Below, piece after piece: positions 36,038 to 47,678 of a stretch of DNA of 64,000 bases (the stretch's first letter is position 1; each line of letters opens with the position of its first letter). The notes below the pieces were generated by a model, which was given only the letters and a program-made list of their open reading frames with translations, was not told the DNA's origin and did not search any database. A program made the translations under genes and the position numbers. This DNA comes from Fomitopsis serialis. Taxonomy: Eukaryota; Basidiomycota; Agaricomycetes; Polyporales; Fomitopsidaceae. The stretch is from the NCBI RefSeq assembly GCF_022376445.1, contig NW_025955027.1, forward strand, positions 124,001 to 188,000. Direction: 5' to 3'.

Positions 36038-37175
36038 CTATGAGAGTGGCATCCCGAGGTAGGTGGCCTGCGCCGCAGGTTGAGGTTGAGTACTGGAGGC
36101 AGCCTTGCACGGCACCTTGTGCTTCGGCCAGTCCATCTTCTGACAGCCCCTCGGCGGTGCACAATACCGGACCTTCATGCACTGCGAACATTTCAACAGC
36201 TTCACGTCGTCCCGCCCACAGAACCCGCATATACTGTCCGCCAGCCGTACTCTCCGCCGGTCCTCGCGATCCAACACGTCCCACATCGGCAGGCGGAGGT
36301 TCCTCCGTGCGCTCGAAAGTTTGCTGCGCATAGTGTCGATGCAGCCACGCGCTGTGCTGCCGTCGTTGTCCTTGACGTCGAGGTTGCCACCGTGGTCAAG
36401 GACCCACTTGAGCGCGTCCGCGGAGCGCTGCATCTTCTGCCGGTCGACCAGGTCGTACACGAGCACGATCTCGTGCGCGGGCGTGCCCCCGTAGCGGTTC
36501 CGTGCGTTCACGTCCCCACCCGCGTCATACAAAATCTGCGCGAATTCGGGATCGAACGCGGGCTTGGTTGTAACGCAGTGGTAGATGGCTTGCGAACCCG
36601 ACAGGTCGACGCCGTCAACGGGCACCTTCGCCTCGGAAATGAGGAAGCGCGCGACGTCCAAAAGGTGCGGCTGCGAGTCCCCCAAGATGAGCCTCGCGAG
36701 GAGGATGAGATCGTAGACGGGCACGCGGGTCGGGCCCCAAGAGCACTTGTATATCTCTTGAGCGGCCGCCTTGCGTGCGTCCTCTTCGGAGGACGACGTA
36801 GCAAGGAGGCGGGAGACCCTCTCCGCGAAGTCATCCCTCACACCTGGGACGTCCCCCGAGAAGATGATGACGCCGTAGGGGTCCAGGTCTCTTGCAGGCT
36901 CCATACACTGCGAGGTGAAGTAGGACCTCAACCGTTGAGATTCAACCCGCGGAGAGGATCATTCCTGTCGAGAGTGATTCAACACCAATGCAGCTATTGT
37001 TCATTCGGATACCTACGTTTGCAAGAGCTCTTCCAACGAGCTGTAATAGAAGCATTGATCAATGCCTCTTTGTCTCTGACGTCGACACGCACCGTCCTTG
37101 GGCTGCATTGGCAACTCGACCGGAAACCGAGTTGAGCAATGCCTGTAATTCGTTCATCGGGGTGTTTCCAGCCAT
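36038..37175 (-). CDS. Ankyrin-repeat protein with C-terminal MYND finger, copy 1
   Basis: Start ATG 37173-37175 gives MAGNTPMNELQALLNSVSGR. A small second exon reads GIDQCFYYSSLEELLQ, and the third begins NDPLRGVESQRLRSYFTSQ. The third exon needs one more base near 36,950 (GGGGTTG expected, GGGTTG seen). The main exon carries ankyrin-like repeats (LLDVARFLISEAKVPVDGVD, QAIYHC..KPAFDPEFAQIL, DAGGDVNARNRYGGTPAHE, LKWVLDHGGNLDVKDNDGST). The MYND finger is CGFCGRDDVKLLKCSQCMKV then RYCAPPRGCQKMDWPKHKVP and C. The C-terminus TYLGMPLS ends at TAG 36038-36040. Its paralogue at 57664-58800 has the same exon plan and the same APPR insertion in the finger. Ankyrin plus MYND points to protein-protein scaffolding, possibly in transcription; this is inference. 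Confidence 0.75.
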
Positions 37176-37710
37176 GTCGTATGCACTTTATAGCCCTACG
37201 ATGGTCTCTGCGAAGTGTTGGCTGTGAGGAGGGAAGAAAGGAATGCGAGAGTGAGGTCAAATTATATAATGGTGTCATCCAGTGGCACCCACCGCCTCCC
37301 CTAGCCTAGCGGATCGGATAATTTGCATCCGCCTACAGAGCCTCAGCGATCGGCCGCCATTGTTCGCCATAGGTCCTTTTGTCTGAGAGAACCATATTGT
37401 ATAAGTAGGCGAGGATCGATGACATGAGACGGGCAAGACGTCGACGAATATCATGGACATTTCACAAGGAAACTCGCTCTCCAAATTGACAACAATGTTG
37501 CCGGAAGATGCCGGTGACCCACGGCGTGGGAAGACCGGGGATCGGCCTTCAACCCGACACCGAGAAGGTCGGACACCCAAGCGCCCATCCTCATCTCATA
37601 AACCGTCGCGACGAACATTTGCCACACTCCAGGCCATACTGCACAATCCGTGCCGTTGAATTTACGTTGGGAAACACTACTGAGACGCTACCTGCTACCC
37701 TGATCTCACC
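37176..37710. other. Divergent promoter region, with TATA box for the ankyrin/MYND gene
   Basis: 535 bp between the start codons of the ankyrin/MYND gene (minus) and the DUF2470 gene (plus). ATTATATAAT at 37261-37270 is a good TATA box about 90 nt upstream of the minus-strand start. No gene was seen. Confidence 0.5.
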
Positions 37711-38539
37711 ATGGCCGACCCGGTAGCCTCCAAGTCTGGCTTCTTGTGCATGTACATGTCGAACCACCCAGACACGCTCGTCGCGTACGTCAAGCACTGG
37801 GGCAAAGTCACAGAGGATGTCTCGAGCGCGAAGATGAAGTCGATCAACACGAAGGTGAGTGACATTCACATTGCATCATCTTGCGACGACATGTCCCACA
37901 CAATCGTAGGATATGACATTGACGTACCAGACCAAGGGCGGAAGTTCAGAGAAGGAAGTACGAGTGCAGTTCGACCCGCCGCTTCTGGGCTACGAAGAGG
38001 TGAAGCCTCGTCTGATCAGCATGAAGGTGGACGCAGAGGAGGCTCTGGGCATGGTACGTCCACCCAACTGTACGAACTCCCGTATCCGACGGGACTAACT
38101 GCGACCGTAGGCCCGCGCCCCGCAGATCACTACGTTCCGCCTTCCCCTCGGCATTTGGATCACGACATCCCTGATCGCCTTTCTCATCTACACGACCTTC
38201 TCCCCGGAGCCAAGCTCACCCAACTTCTCTCCCGCGTACCTCCCAGCGCACTACCTGCGCACGAACCTGCCAGCATGGGCAGTCCCGGCTTCCTGGTACA
38301 TCGTCGCTATCCTTCACCCCCTTGAGGCTTTGTATGCATTCTATATGGTCAGGAGGCACCGGATGCCGTTCACAATAGGCGTGAGTCGCCGTGCTACTCA
38401 GCTGTCTAGTGCGGTTTGCTGATCTGCATTAGTTGTGCTACGTTCTCGGTACGTTGACGTGGGGCTTCCCGGTCCTCAACGAGCTGCGCCACCAGAGACA
38501 GGCCGCTCGTATCGAGAGTGTATTGAAAGGGCAGTGACG
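37711..38539 (+). CDS. DUF2470-domain integral membrane protein
   Basis: A fungal protein with an N-terminal DUF2470 domain and C-terminal membrane helices. Start 37711 gives MADPVASKSGFLCMYMSNHP, then DTLVAYVKHWGKV and SSAKMKSINTK. Exon 1 ends at 37854 and exon 2 starts near 37910 (DMTLTYQTKGGSSEKEVRVQ, FDPPLLGYEEVKPRLISMKV). The third exon has hydrophobic helices (ITTSLIAFLIYTTF, YIVAILHPLEALYAFYMV) and the fourth LCYVLGTLTWGFPVL. TGA is at 38537-38539. All exons join in frame with no sequence error. DUF2470 resembles the heme-handling domain of some heme oxygenase and pyridoxamine oxidase-like proteins, but the biochemical role of this fungal form is not known. Confidence 0.85.
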
Positions 38540-39004
38540 TTGTGTTGCTATCTCTCTGTATGTATCATTGCTGCTTGTATACGGGAGGATTCTTTGGATG
38601 GAATTACGCGGGAATGTTCCACCGACTGTGCAGGATAAAGACGAGTAGGTCTCTCCCGTCCCTGATTCCGCAAGTCAGCCGCACACTGAGGGTCGCGAAA
38701 TTGGTTTCTCGGACTGACCCGGGCATGCTGTAGGTCACGGCTACAATCTCAAGGTAGTACAAAGTGCTATTGAACGACTCATATCCGAGATTCACTTGGA
38801 CGATTGGCAACTTTTGACACCAGTTCCTCATTCGTTCAGGATCGAAATCACGGACAAAATATTGCCGAGCGTACAGCTGCGACTGTGCCTTTCCTTCGAA
38901 GTGAGCCTCTCTTTGAACGCAGATCTCTAATACAGTGGTCCCCAAGTGAGTGGCTCATCATTGTTTTGTGAACCTCGTGAATTTGCTGACTCGTGGCCAA
39001 TGTC
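38540..39004. other. Intergenic, nothing recognised
   Basis: Holds the 3' region of the DUF2470 gene and the start of the degenerate DUF6533 copy. A 113-residue open frame on the minus strand (38604-38945) has no recognisable domain. Confidence 0.35.
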
Positions 39005-39960
39005 AGTTCTGTCGTGAATCACGGCGCGGCGGTGGCCACTACTGGTGAGTCGTGACACAGAGCCCCTTACATCCTTGCGGTTTGACTGAGCTTCACCGAT
39101 ATTACATACAGTACCATGCTCGTCCACAATGGATTTTTTTGCTGGAATGATTGTCCCAAAAAGATATGGGATCACTGAGCTGCCAGACGGCTCCTCGACA
39201 GCCGTCAGTGAGAGCTCAAAAAAAGCGTTCGGGTAGACTGGCCGTGTCTCCGCGTAGGTGTGAGTCAACGCGAGAAGTCATCTGTCCGAGACACTCTCAC
39301 CGGTTTCACAGTGGTCAGCGCATATGCGCGGGAGTATCGGATATCAGCGTCGTCCTCGCCATCTAGTAGCATGGCAGGAAAGATATTAAGCTCTCCGAGG
39401 ATCTGAAGAATCAGCGCCCTTGGTTGATGGCGCTGAAGTATGTCGCGAGACGGCGAGTACTGCTGACCTGAATGCCGTGACTAACTAGCTATTAAAGGTT
39501 TGAGCATTTAACCAGGGCTTGTGCCGTTCGGGCCTGTGTGCATCATTTGCATAAATGCGGCGTTGACTTCGCCGCCTACCCAGCTTCTTGACGATATTCA
39601 ACACTCTGTTGCGCTCGACTTGACCCTCGCCAATAGGTGTGCTCTACTCTACTTCGCGGATAATATGGTGACATTGCAGGATTGTGGTTGAATCGTTATC
39701 ATCCTCATCAATCCGTAAGCCAAACAAGCATCTCAAGACGGAGCATAAAATTGACGATCACTTTCAGTGTCACCTCTGTCCTGATCTCGCAGAGTCTGTT
39801 GGATCTCCGTGCGGCCACATACACGCCGCGGAGGAAGACAACGACCTCGACACGATCAATTCACATATGTCTCGGACAGGAAGTTATCACGAAAGCGTTC
39901 AAGACTAGTTTGCCCACAGCAGTGGCGAACAGCGCATTCTCGTCTGACTTGGCCCCCTAG
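39005..39960 (+). pseudogene. Degenerate DUF6533 membrane-protein copy
   Basis: DNA-level relic of the gene at 41706-43425. Matching blocks occur in the same order: GGCGGCGGTGGCC..GTGAGTCG near 39,045 (41,828 in the intact gene); the helix region near 39,310-39,400 ending in CTGAAGAATCAGCGCCCTT (CTCAAGAATAAGCGCCCTT at 42,754); the CATTTGC..CTCGCC block near 39,545-39,630; and AATCCGTAAGCC with the TTGGATCTCCGTGCGGC region at 39,713-39,825. The part encoding the family motif around YDYLLTLGDEVELVW is missing, and frames are broken throughout. Clearly dead. Confidence 0.6.
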
Positions 39961-40087
39961 GCTGACAGTCCTCGGACGTGCCCCTGAGGACATCATTTTA
40001 CCTGAAGGTTCCATGACATGTCCATGACGTCCTTGTTGTACTCCGATAGAGCATCAGCGACTCGGGCGACTCGCCGCCGATGCATCG

Positions 40088-40902
40088 CACCGGGGGCAAG
40101 ACGCGGTGGTCGTTGTACGAACATTCTACGAACATCCTCCGACTTATGACATATGTTCCCACGGTGTTATCCCTCAGGACATAGCTAGCTCATACGGTAT
40201 GTCCCTGTGATGTTCTGGCCTCCAAACATTACAACAACAGCCCCTCTGTTCGTGGCTCAAACATGACGAATGCGCGTGTCATGTTCGGAGAGATAACATC
40301 GGATTGTCCCAAGGTATGGTTTCCACGTGTTCCTGACCAGAACATTAAAAAAACAGGTGCTATGTTCGTACCCGGAACATCACGAGAACATAGCGCGACC
40401 ATAATATATTTCCTGCGCATGTCCGTAGGCCAAACATTTCAAATGTTCGGAAAGCCATCATCTGTCATAACATTGTAAAAACATTGCTTCTTAATCATGT
40501 TCTTTCAATGATCACACATGTCCTTGGAATGTTCACTCTCCAAAACTTCGAAATGTCCAGTGCATGAACATGATAACATGATGCTTCATGGTCATAGTAT
40601 GTCGGCACAATGTTGTGCATACGAACATTGTGATTGGTTTACACATGTCCTAATCGAGGTCACACTATTAGCATACCCTGTGACAGTACAATGTTTGCTC
40701 TCCGAACATGACATGTGCATTTGGCATGTTCGAGACGCAAACAGAAGTGCTGTCCATGCAATGTTCCTTTCTCCGAACATCTTAAAGAAACATGGCATGG
40801 TCGTGCGATGTCCTGAGGAATGACATCGAGGGAAAATATGTCATAAGTCGGAAGATGTCCGTATAATGTTCGAACTCCGGTCAACGCGTCTTGCCCCCGG
40901 TG
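40088..40902. mobile_element. Foldback MITE-like DNA transposon, 815 bp
   Basis: The ends are perfect 18-bp inverted repeats starting CACCGGGGGCAAGACGCG (40088-40105 and 40885-40902). Both sides are flanked by TCG (40085-40087 and 40903-40905), a possible 3-bp target duplication. Beyond the 18 bp the inverted repeat continues with mismatches. For example, left TCCGACTTATGACATATG is matched by right TCCGACTTATGACATATT, and similarity seems to run towards a centre near 40,495. The whole element is thus one long imperfect hairpin, dotted with ATGTTC/GAACAT words. It encodes no transposase. The CAC end and 3-bp duplication recall CACTA-type elements, but this is inference. Confidence 0.8.
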
Positions 40903-41705
40903 TCGGCTAGTAGTACAGTGAGTTTCTACATAGTAACATACCACCATGTAGTAGCATTTGACTTGACCCGCCGCAGTCCAGGCTATGTCATCTAGAGTGC
41001 ACCGTCGAGCTCAAGGTTATCGTCATTCATTGAAAGGCGGTGACTAGCGTAAGATCGCAGACGAACATGTAGACAAGCCGTTCCTCCACAATCCTGTTCA
41101 GTGTTACCGATCCAGTAAGTCCGTTAGTGAGCGTCTATTCCAAGACCTGACTTTGACCCAACTTTGACCGCCTCCTCCTCGTTCCTCCTCCTCCCTCTCT
41201 TTGCACTAGCACTGAGCCCATCGGACACTGCAGAGCTGAGATTTCAGACAATGCCGAACTCGGTATGTGATGCACATAATGACATCAATGCACTTCCAGT
41301 GCTCGCGCATTCGTAGCGGCGACAAACGACCGTGTGCCAGTGTTACGCAGTGCCGTAATATGAAAGGTTCCGGACGCGCCCACCGCAGTTATTCAAGTGG
41401 CTGTGTGACGGACGATCGTGGGACAGCTTGTCTTGAGTGGATGTGATGGCAGTGATCGTGGACCCATGGATAATCCTTTGACAGCCTTTGACTTGCCTTT
41501 GAGGTCACCGCAAGCTGCAGCGCCGACGCCTGCTGACCCGCCCTCCACTGCCATCAAGCTGGGCGCCTTGTGTCGCATCTTCGTGTTTGCGATTGGCTGT
41601 ATCTGTCGCTCATATACGACTAGTTCGAGTTGGAGCGCTATTTAGGAATGACGAGGCCGATCCCTGCAAAACTGGCCTTCCCCAGCACTTGATCGACGGG
41701 CTGGG
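40903..41705. other. Upstream region of the DUF6533 gene
   Basis: A pyrimidine-rich tract (41,170-41,210, CTCCTCCTC-type) and a proline/alanine-coding open frame (41418-41645) are seen, but no recognisable gene. It should contain the promoter of the gene at 41706. Confidence 0.35.
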
Positions 41706-43425
41706 ATGTCTGACTCTAAGGTTGCTATTTTCACCTACAAGTAAGCCAACAACCATGTTAACCTCGCGAGTGCGCTGACCAACTGACTGAATGAAAGCCT
41801 TGTCGAAGATTATGGGGCAGCGGCGGTCACCAGTGAGTCGTGTTACACGGTACTTTTCTACATCCTGCTGACGTCCCAATGACAGCGTTTATTATCTACG
41901 ACTATCTGCTCACACTCGGCGACGAAGTTGAACTGGTCTGGTCATTGAAGCCGTCGGCGTCGTCTGTTGTGTATATGCTCTCGCGATACCCGTTACTCTT
42001 CTACGTGATCTTCCCCTGGATCATCTATACGAATCCTGGACTGACACCTTCAGTACGATGTCATCCTCCCTTTGCGTTTCAGCTGATACTGACGGTATGC
42101 GATAGGTGTGCGTTGACATTGTGTTGAGCTTTCAATGTGCCTATTCACTGAACGGCCCTGCAGTTGCACCGGCTTGTCAATAACATCCGACGTCATGGCA
42201 ACTACCTTCGTTCTGATGGTAGCAGGTGATATCGTCTCGACTTTGAACTGCTCGTCCCGTGTCGCTCAATATGTATCTTTGTAGCATTCGGGGCGCTGCG
42301 AATATACGCTGTGAGCGGTCGAGATTGGCGGCTCGTCCTTCCGGCCCTGGCGCTGGGCCTCGTCCCTGCTGTTACCAACCTTGTGAGTACGGTAGCTAAA
42401 CCAACAGCTAGCTTGCTGACGTCTTGTGGATCCCAATGTCCAGTACGATTACGCGAAGTCAGCATATGAGATCGTCGAGTTAACAGGCGGCTCTTCGGCA
42501 TGTTCCCAGGTCCAATCCCTCTCAAGGCACCTGTCAAAAACGTCAGTCGCTCCTGCCACGTTGTCGCTTGGTGCATCGACTGACCTCGTCTCCATGCAGG
42601 CGTGAGTCAATGACGAAGACCGTTTCGTACGAAACGCACTCTGACCAAGGCCACAGTGGTCATTATTTCCCGCACATGTGCGGTCGCATCGGACATGATT
42701 GTCATCTTCGCGATCTGCTGGTACAGCAGAAGACACATCAAGCTCGCAAATCATCTCAAGAATAAGCGCCCTTCTCTCATGATGCTCATGACGCGAGACG
42801 GTGAGCACTTCCGAATGAGATGGTGTATTGTGATTGATGGTGTTCCCCGATGATAAGGACTTGTGCTATTCGTGTCAGTTTTCTTTGGCCACGTCACTGG
42901 GTGGTATGTGCAATGCTGACGCGGCCTCCCAGTTTGCTGGTCATATTCAATGCTCTTGACATGGCGCTCGCCTTGACGAAGGTCAGTGCGGAGCGCGCAC
43001 CGAACAACTCACTGTGTGGCTGATATACCGATGGCACGGCAGGAATATGGCCAGAGTGCCACTATTTTTGTTAATCCGTAAGCCGAGTGTTCCTTGGCTC
43101 CGTGAATATGAACGAGACGCTGAACTCGATGCTCGCTCATAGTACTACCTCCGTCTTCCTCTCGCGGAGCCTGTTAAACCTCCGTGCGGCGACGCACGTT
43201 CTGGAGGAGAGTTACGACCTCGACACATTAACTTTTACGTATCCTCTCAGCTCGCTGCTGATATCAACGCAGTCTCAAGCTAGCGAGCATGCAATGACGG
43301 AGGATGCCCTCGCATCCAACGTGACCTCGGAAGGAACAGTTTGTTTTAGTAGTATCGATACCCCTCGTCCACCCGACACTCACGCGAATGCGAACCCAAA
43401 TGACGACGGTAATGTGCACTTTTGA
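41706..43425 (+). CDS. DUF6533-domain multi-pass membrane protein
   Basis: A member of the large, uncharacterised agaricomycete DUF6533 family of seven-helix-like membrane proteins. Start 41706 gives MSDSKVAIFTYN, and after an intron LVEDYGAAAVTT. Next is the family signature FIIYDYLLTLGDEVELVWSL and the helix SVVYMLSRYPLLFYVIFP. Later helices include WALRIYAVSGRDW-like sequence and LVLPALALGLVPAVTNL (42,330). Another is VVIISRTCAVASDMIVIFAI (42,656), leading to CWYSRRHIKLANHLKNKRPS, then LLVIFNALDMALALTK and LSRSLLNLRAATH. A Ser/Thr-rich tail ends NDDGNVHF at 43425. Some exon borders are uncertain. A dead copy lies 2.7 kb upstream. Function unknown. Confidence 0.7.
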
Positions 43426-43989
43426 CCGGTCTTTGACGTGGAACTGATTCCATCTCTCAGTTGTATGATCGAACGATTGGATGCCACTGGCTTATATCGT
43501 GGACTTTACTAGTGTACTCTTTTCAGCCATGTTTTCCAGCGCATTGCATGACCTATTGGGACTGATGCTACGGTTGTGTTCGCCTTGAATTTCTTCTGGA
43601 CTTGTATACCACCACATTTATCGAATACCCCGGCAGGATATGCCATAGCCTGCGAGACCATCCCACTGATTCCTATTAGGCAGAGCTGTTGTCGCCACTG
43701 GTCCAGTACCAACTCCGACGAGTTGATGTTACTAATCTGAGCAAGTTCTTTGGTACGCGATCGTGACTAAATGGAATCCCCTCCTCCTCCTCCTGTGCAC
43801 GTGCACATGTAAGTAGCTGTTTCCAAGTTGTTGCACGGTGAAGTCTTACGTAATCGAACATCCCCGCGTCCGAATTCAGAATCCACCGCTGCACCGTGCG
43901 CGCCCGTCGCATCTGCAACTTGACTGTAACCTTCATCTCGTGCTCTACGCCCTCACTACTCTAGACGACTTGCGAGGCGATACAAGCGC
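43426..43989. other. Intergenic region; possible 5' exon of the next gene
   Basis: No independent gene is recognised. The frame of the gene at 43990 stays open upstream for about 25 codons (…SRRLARRYKR), so its true start may lie here. Confidence 0.35.
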
Positions 43990-46900
43990 ATGGTTCATCG
44001 CCCGGCAGACTCGCGCCTGCTCGTCAACCTCCTCTCGCACGAAAGGGACTACTCAAAGCACCTGGCGAACCTGCTTGAGCACTCCCAGCTTTCACTAGCT
44101 TCGTTTTCGGCCTATGCGTCTGCTTCGTCGCCACCACTCGCGCAAGCTATTATCACCGTAGCGGGGGCACTCTCGGGTGCGGATGATGCGCTGCGGAAGT
44201 ATGCGTTCTCTGTGGAAAGCTGGCAGGCCCAGCTGAAGGCTCTGAAAGATCTCGAGGACGAAGTCGGGAATATCATGCGAGACCGGGAGATCCTGTGAGT
44301 TCCGTCCTCTTGTCATCAAATTCAACTGGCTGTCTCTGTTTCTACGCGTCTTGGTGGATGAGTGCCAACGCGTTCACACCGTGCTTGTACGGACTCCCGC
44401 TCTCTGTCTGGATCGCGTCGCAAGGTCGCGAGGTTATTCGTGCGGCTCATATTCGCCGCACTCTATTCATATCTCCTAGCCGAAGCTTTAGGTGGGCTAC
44501 GTGTTCCCATACTCCCCAACACCGGCGAAGTAGAGTACGTAACAAGCTCAGAGCTGCACACACGTCACGGGTACCTTCGTAGGCTATAACAACCTACATA
44601 TGACGCTGTAGGCAATGGTAGCCTGATACATGGTCTGACCGCTCTCTACACAGTGTGACGCGTCTCATCAAGGCGTCCAAGTCTCAGAAATCCAGCCGCG
44701 ACTCAATAGTCGGATCTACGCCATCACCATCTTCCTCTTCCCTAACCGTTCGCCTCGAGGTCCCTGTTGGGGCCAAGTTGGGTGCCGCCCAGACCGAACT
44801 GCAAGCATGTGAGGCGCACTTAGCTACGAAGGAGCGAGAATTGGAGGAGATGCGCATTAGAGCGATTACAATCGGGCTGCAGGCGCGGTGTAAAGCGATG
44901 GTAGAGTGCGGCTGGGTGTGGGGAGAGATGGGCAAGGAAGGGTTGCGGGCCTTGGAGAGCGGAGACATGGCGACAGCGAACGGGAATGGCATAGGTGAGC
45001 TCATATCTTTGGAGGAGGGTTTCAAATTTTTGCCCTTCTTATCGCGGAGTTGCTACTGCTTTCACTCTCGCTGGCACCGTACATATGTCTCACCCTCCCT
45101 GCAGGCACCCATATGTACCCGCACCCCTCCTCCAACTCAGATTCCGGCCATGCAGCGTCTGACCTCTCCTCCCTAGCACCCTCCCAGTCGGCGTCGCAAC
45201 TTAACGACGGGCCCTACCGAAGCCCGTCGCCCCCACGAAAGCCGCTTCCCCATGTCCAGGCGTACCGCCTGTCAATCCCGCCTGCGCACTCGATAGACGA
45301 ACATGCCGTGCCAGACGGGCGACCCAAAGGCGCACCTCGGGCGAGCTGGCGCATCTCCGAGGTTCCAGAGCCTGACGAGGAAGCGGAGGGCGGAGGCAGC
45401 AGCGCGGACGAAGACGAAGCGGGCCTTGAAGTGCATGAGAACGAACGGTTCGCGAAGGGCAGGCCAAACGGCAAAGGAAAGGAGCGTGAAGTGGAGAGCA
45501 GGCCATTCTCGATTCGTTCACCTGCCTCCGGGAACGCCAGCTTACCGCCGCCGAGTCCATCCACGGACTCCGGATCTTTGGGCAAGAGGGAGCGCCATAG
45601 GAGCGGCTCAGCGAGTCTGTTTGGCCGGGCGATCGGTGCGCTGTTCCACCGGGATGCTAAGGAGAAGGAGAGGGGCAGTTCCCTGAGCCCTAGCAAGAGC
45701 AGTCCGAGCAAGATCGGTGGGTGGCGCACGCGCACTGACAGTAACATTGCGAAGGTCCGGGGCGGCAAAGGCGGAGCGAGAGCTCGGACGATGAAGAGCA
45801 GACGAGGCAGCTCTACTCGACGTGGTCCCCGAACTCCGCGACTGTGCCGAAGTCAGCGCCCGTGGTGCTGGGCGCATCGGCATCCACGAGCTCGGTGAAT
45901 ACGACTTCCAAGGGATCCCTCTCTGGTCAACGACTCAGGAAGGCGAAGCGGAGCTCGGTACAGGCACCCCCGCGTGCCCGGGATAAGGAGGCCACAGAGA
46001 AGGGCTGGGCTAGTGACACGCGGGCGGGAAACCAAACCTCAGCCGCTCGGGTTCGGCCAGCAAGCAGAAGGGTGCGAACACGTCAACGTCGAAGAGTAAA
46101 ACCAAGGGCAAGGGATCGGCGAACGGGGACGCGCCATCGGGAGTGGCGCGAAGCAACAGAGGGTCTCTGCATTTGCTACTTTGGAGATGAACGGGGGCTC
46201 GGTGTCAAGGAACTCGTCCTTGTCGAGGCAGTCGATCACGAGCGCAGCGTCTGCCCCTGCGAGGATGCCTACGCGGTCCACAACGGTACCTGCTGTTCCG
46301 CATTTGGCGACTGCAGCTTCGGCGCGATCGCGTGCGATGTCCTTGCAGCCTGCTGAATCCTTGCCAGCTATACCTGCTTCTACGGCCTCCTCTCAGGCCG
46401 GTCCATCTTCTTCGGAATATATGAGGGGACACCGGAGGACGGCATCGACGTCTTCTGCTCTGCCCAATCGCTCGGGGCTCACGAGAAGCAACGACGGTCC
46501 GAGCCTGATGAGTATCGTCGAGGGCGTTGCGAGGCAGAACAAAGACGCGTGGGCCGCCCAGGATCCCAACCGGAAGCTGATTGACGTGAGAGCGCCCCCG
46601 CCGGTGAACGAGAATGCCGCGTTTGAGGAAGCATCCAAGGCCGCAGAGAACCGTGCTCAAGCAGAGTCGTCAAGTGGTCATAGTACCGTCCTGCATCTGG
46701 GCTGCCAACAAAGCAGTCTTCACCCCTGTTGCACCACGCGAAGATGTCCGCGTCCGCTTCTGCACCGACCTTGCCTGCGTCTAGCTCAACCCTCAGGCCT
46801 CCGATGCCGCTTCGCTCTGCCCTGCGCAATAACAGTCGGACCCCATCACCAAATCCTCCCCCTCCTCTGCGAGGTGCACCGAACGACAACAGCCGAGATG

Positions 46901-47391
46901 CGTCCCCGTCGCGTCCGATGACGGCTAGCCATGCCCCCATCGCCCATTCGAAACTGGCCGTAATCGACAAGGACGATGACGCCACCTCGATCTCATCGTA
47001 TGCCACTGGGCGTGAGGACTTCGACGAGGACAGCACGCCCTTAGCTGAGCACGCGCCCGAGCCATCTCCGTTGCCCCCACCTCCGCCTCCGCACGACACG
47101 ATAGGGAGCGATGTCTCGGGGAGTTCGACTACAACGGAGGGCGCCCCTACCCGGCGCAAGAGCGTGCGGATGTCCCTTCCGCCCACGTTCTCTGCCACGC
47201 CACCTGCGATAGACGATGATACTGATGAGGAGGCCAGGGGCCGCCATTCCCCGTGGGGACCTTCGGGCCAGTGGTCCACACGAATACACGATGGACAGGA
47301 CCGCGATATGTGGCAGGACTCGGACGAGGAGGATGAAGACTACAGCAGAGCGAAGAGGTTGCTGACTCGAATGTCCAGGGGACGGACCTGA
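43990..47391 (+). CDS. Large protein with N-terminal BAR/I-BAR-like helical domain and disordered tail
   Basis: The N-terminal ~230 residues are helical: LLVNLLSHERDYSKHLANLL, ALSGADDALRKYAFSVESWQ, LKALKDLEDEVGNIMRDREI. After an intron (44298-44653) come VTRLIKASKSQ, VPVGAKLGAAQTELQACEAH, LATKERELEEMRIRAI and MVECGWVWGEMGKEGLRALE. Pattern and length suggest a BAR/I-BAR-type membrane-curving domain like yeast Ivy1 or eisosome-linked proteins, but this is a judgement from helical pattern only. The rest (45,110-47,391) is Ser/Pro/Arg-rich and disordered, with basic, acidic and PPPPP runs, ending AKRLLTRMSRGRT. Frame changes near 45,780, 46,020-46,180 and 46,690 probably reflect missing bases. 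It may extend upstream of 43990. Confidence 0.6.
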
Positions 47392-47678
47392 TATATATCT
47401 GGGTTGCAAGCTCCGATTCTGTCCTCATGGTGATATTGATTGTTCGGTCGTCTCGCGATTATGCTACACTCTACTTAAATTCTCCCTCTGGTATCATTAT
47501 TTCTATACACTCTCACTATGGACAACGACTGTCTGAATTGTATGTTTTTCTCGACATTGCACGTTACGTAATACACGAGCGCTCCGCAGACTAAGAACGC
47601 GACTGCAGTTGAGGGCCGTCCCAGCCACAATACTCTTCTTCCCCTACCACCACCACCGCTGCGCTCAGAACCCACATT

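Noticed and set aside
36080..37135. 351-residue plus-strand open frame
   Set aside because: Antisense of the ankyrin/MYND gene, whose minus-strand reading has clear ankyrin and MYND motifs and a paralogue.
43832..44098. Alternative 86-residue frame overlapping the start of the BAR-like gene
   Set aside because: It is out of frame with the clearly helical, conserved-looking protein starting at 43990 and has no domain.
46479..47279. 266-residue minus-strand open frame
   Set aside because: Shadow of the disordered C-terminal part of the gene at 43990-47391; no recognisable domain.
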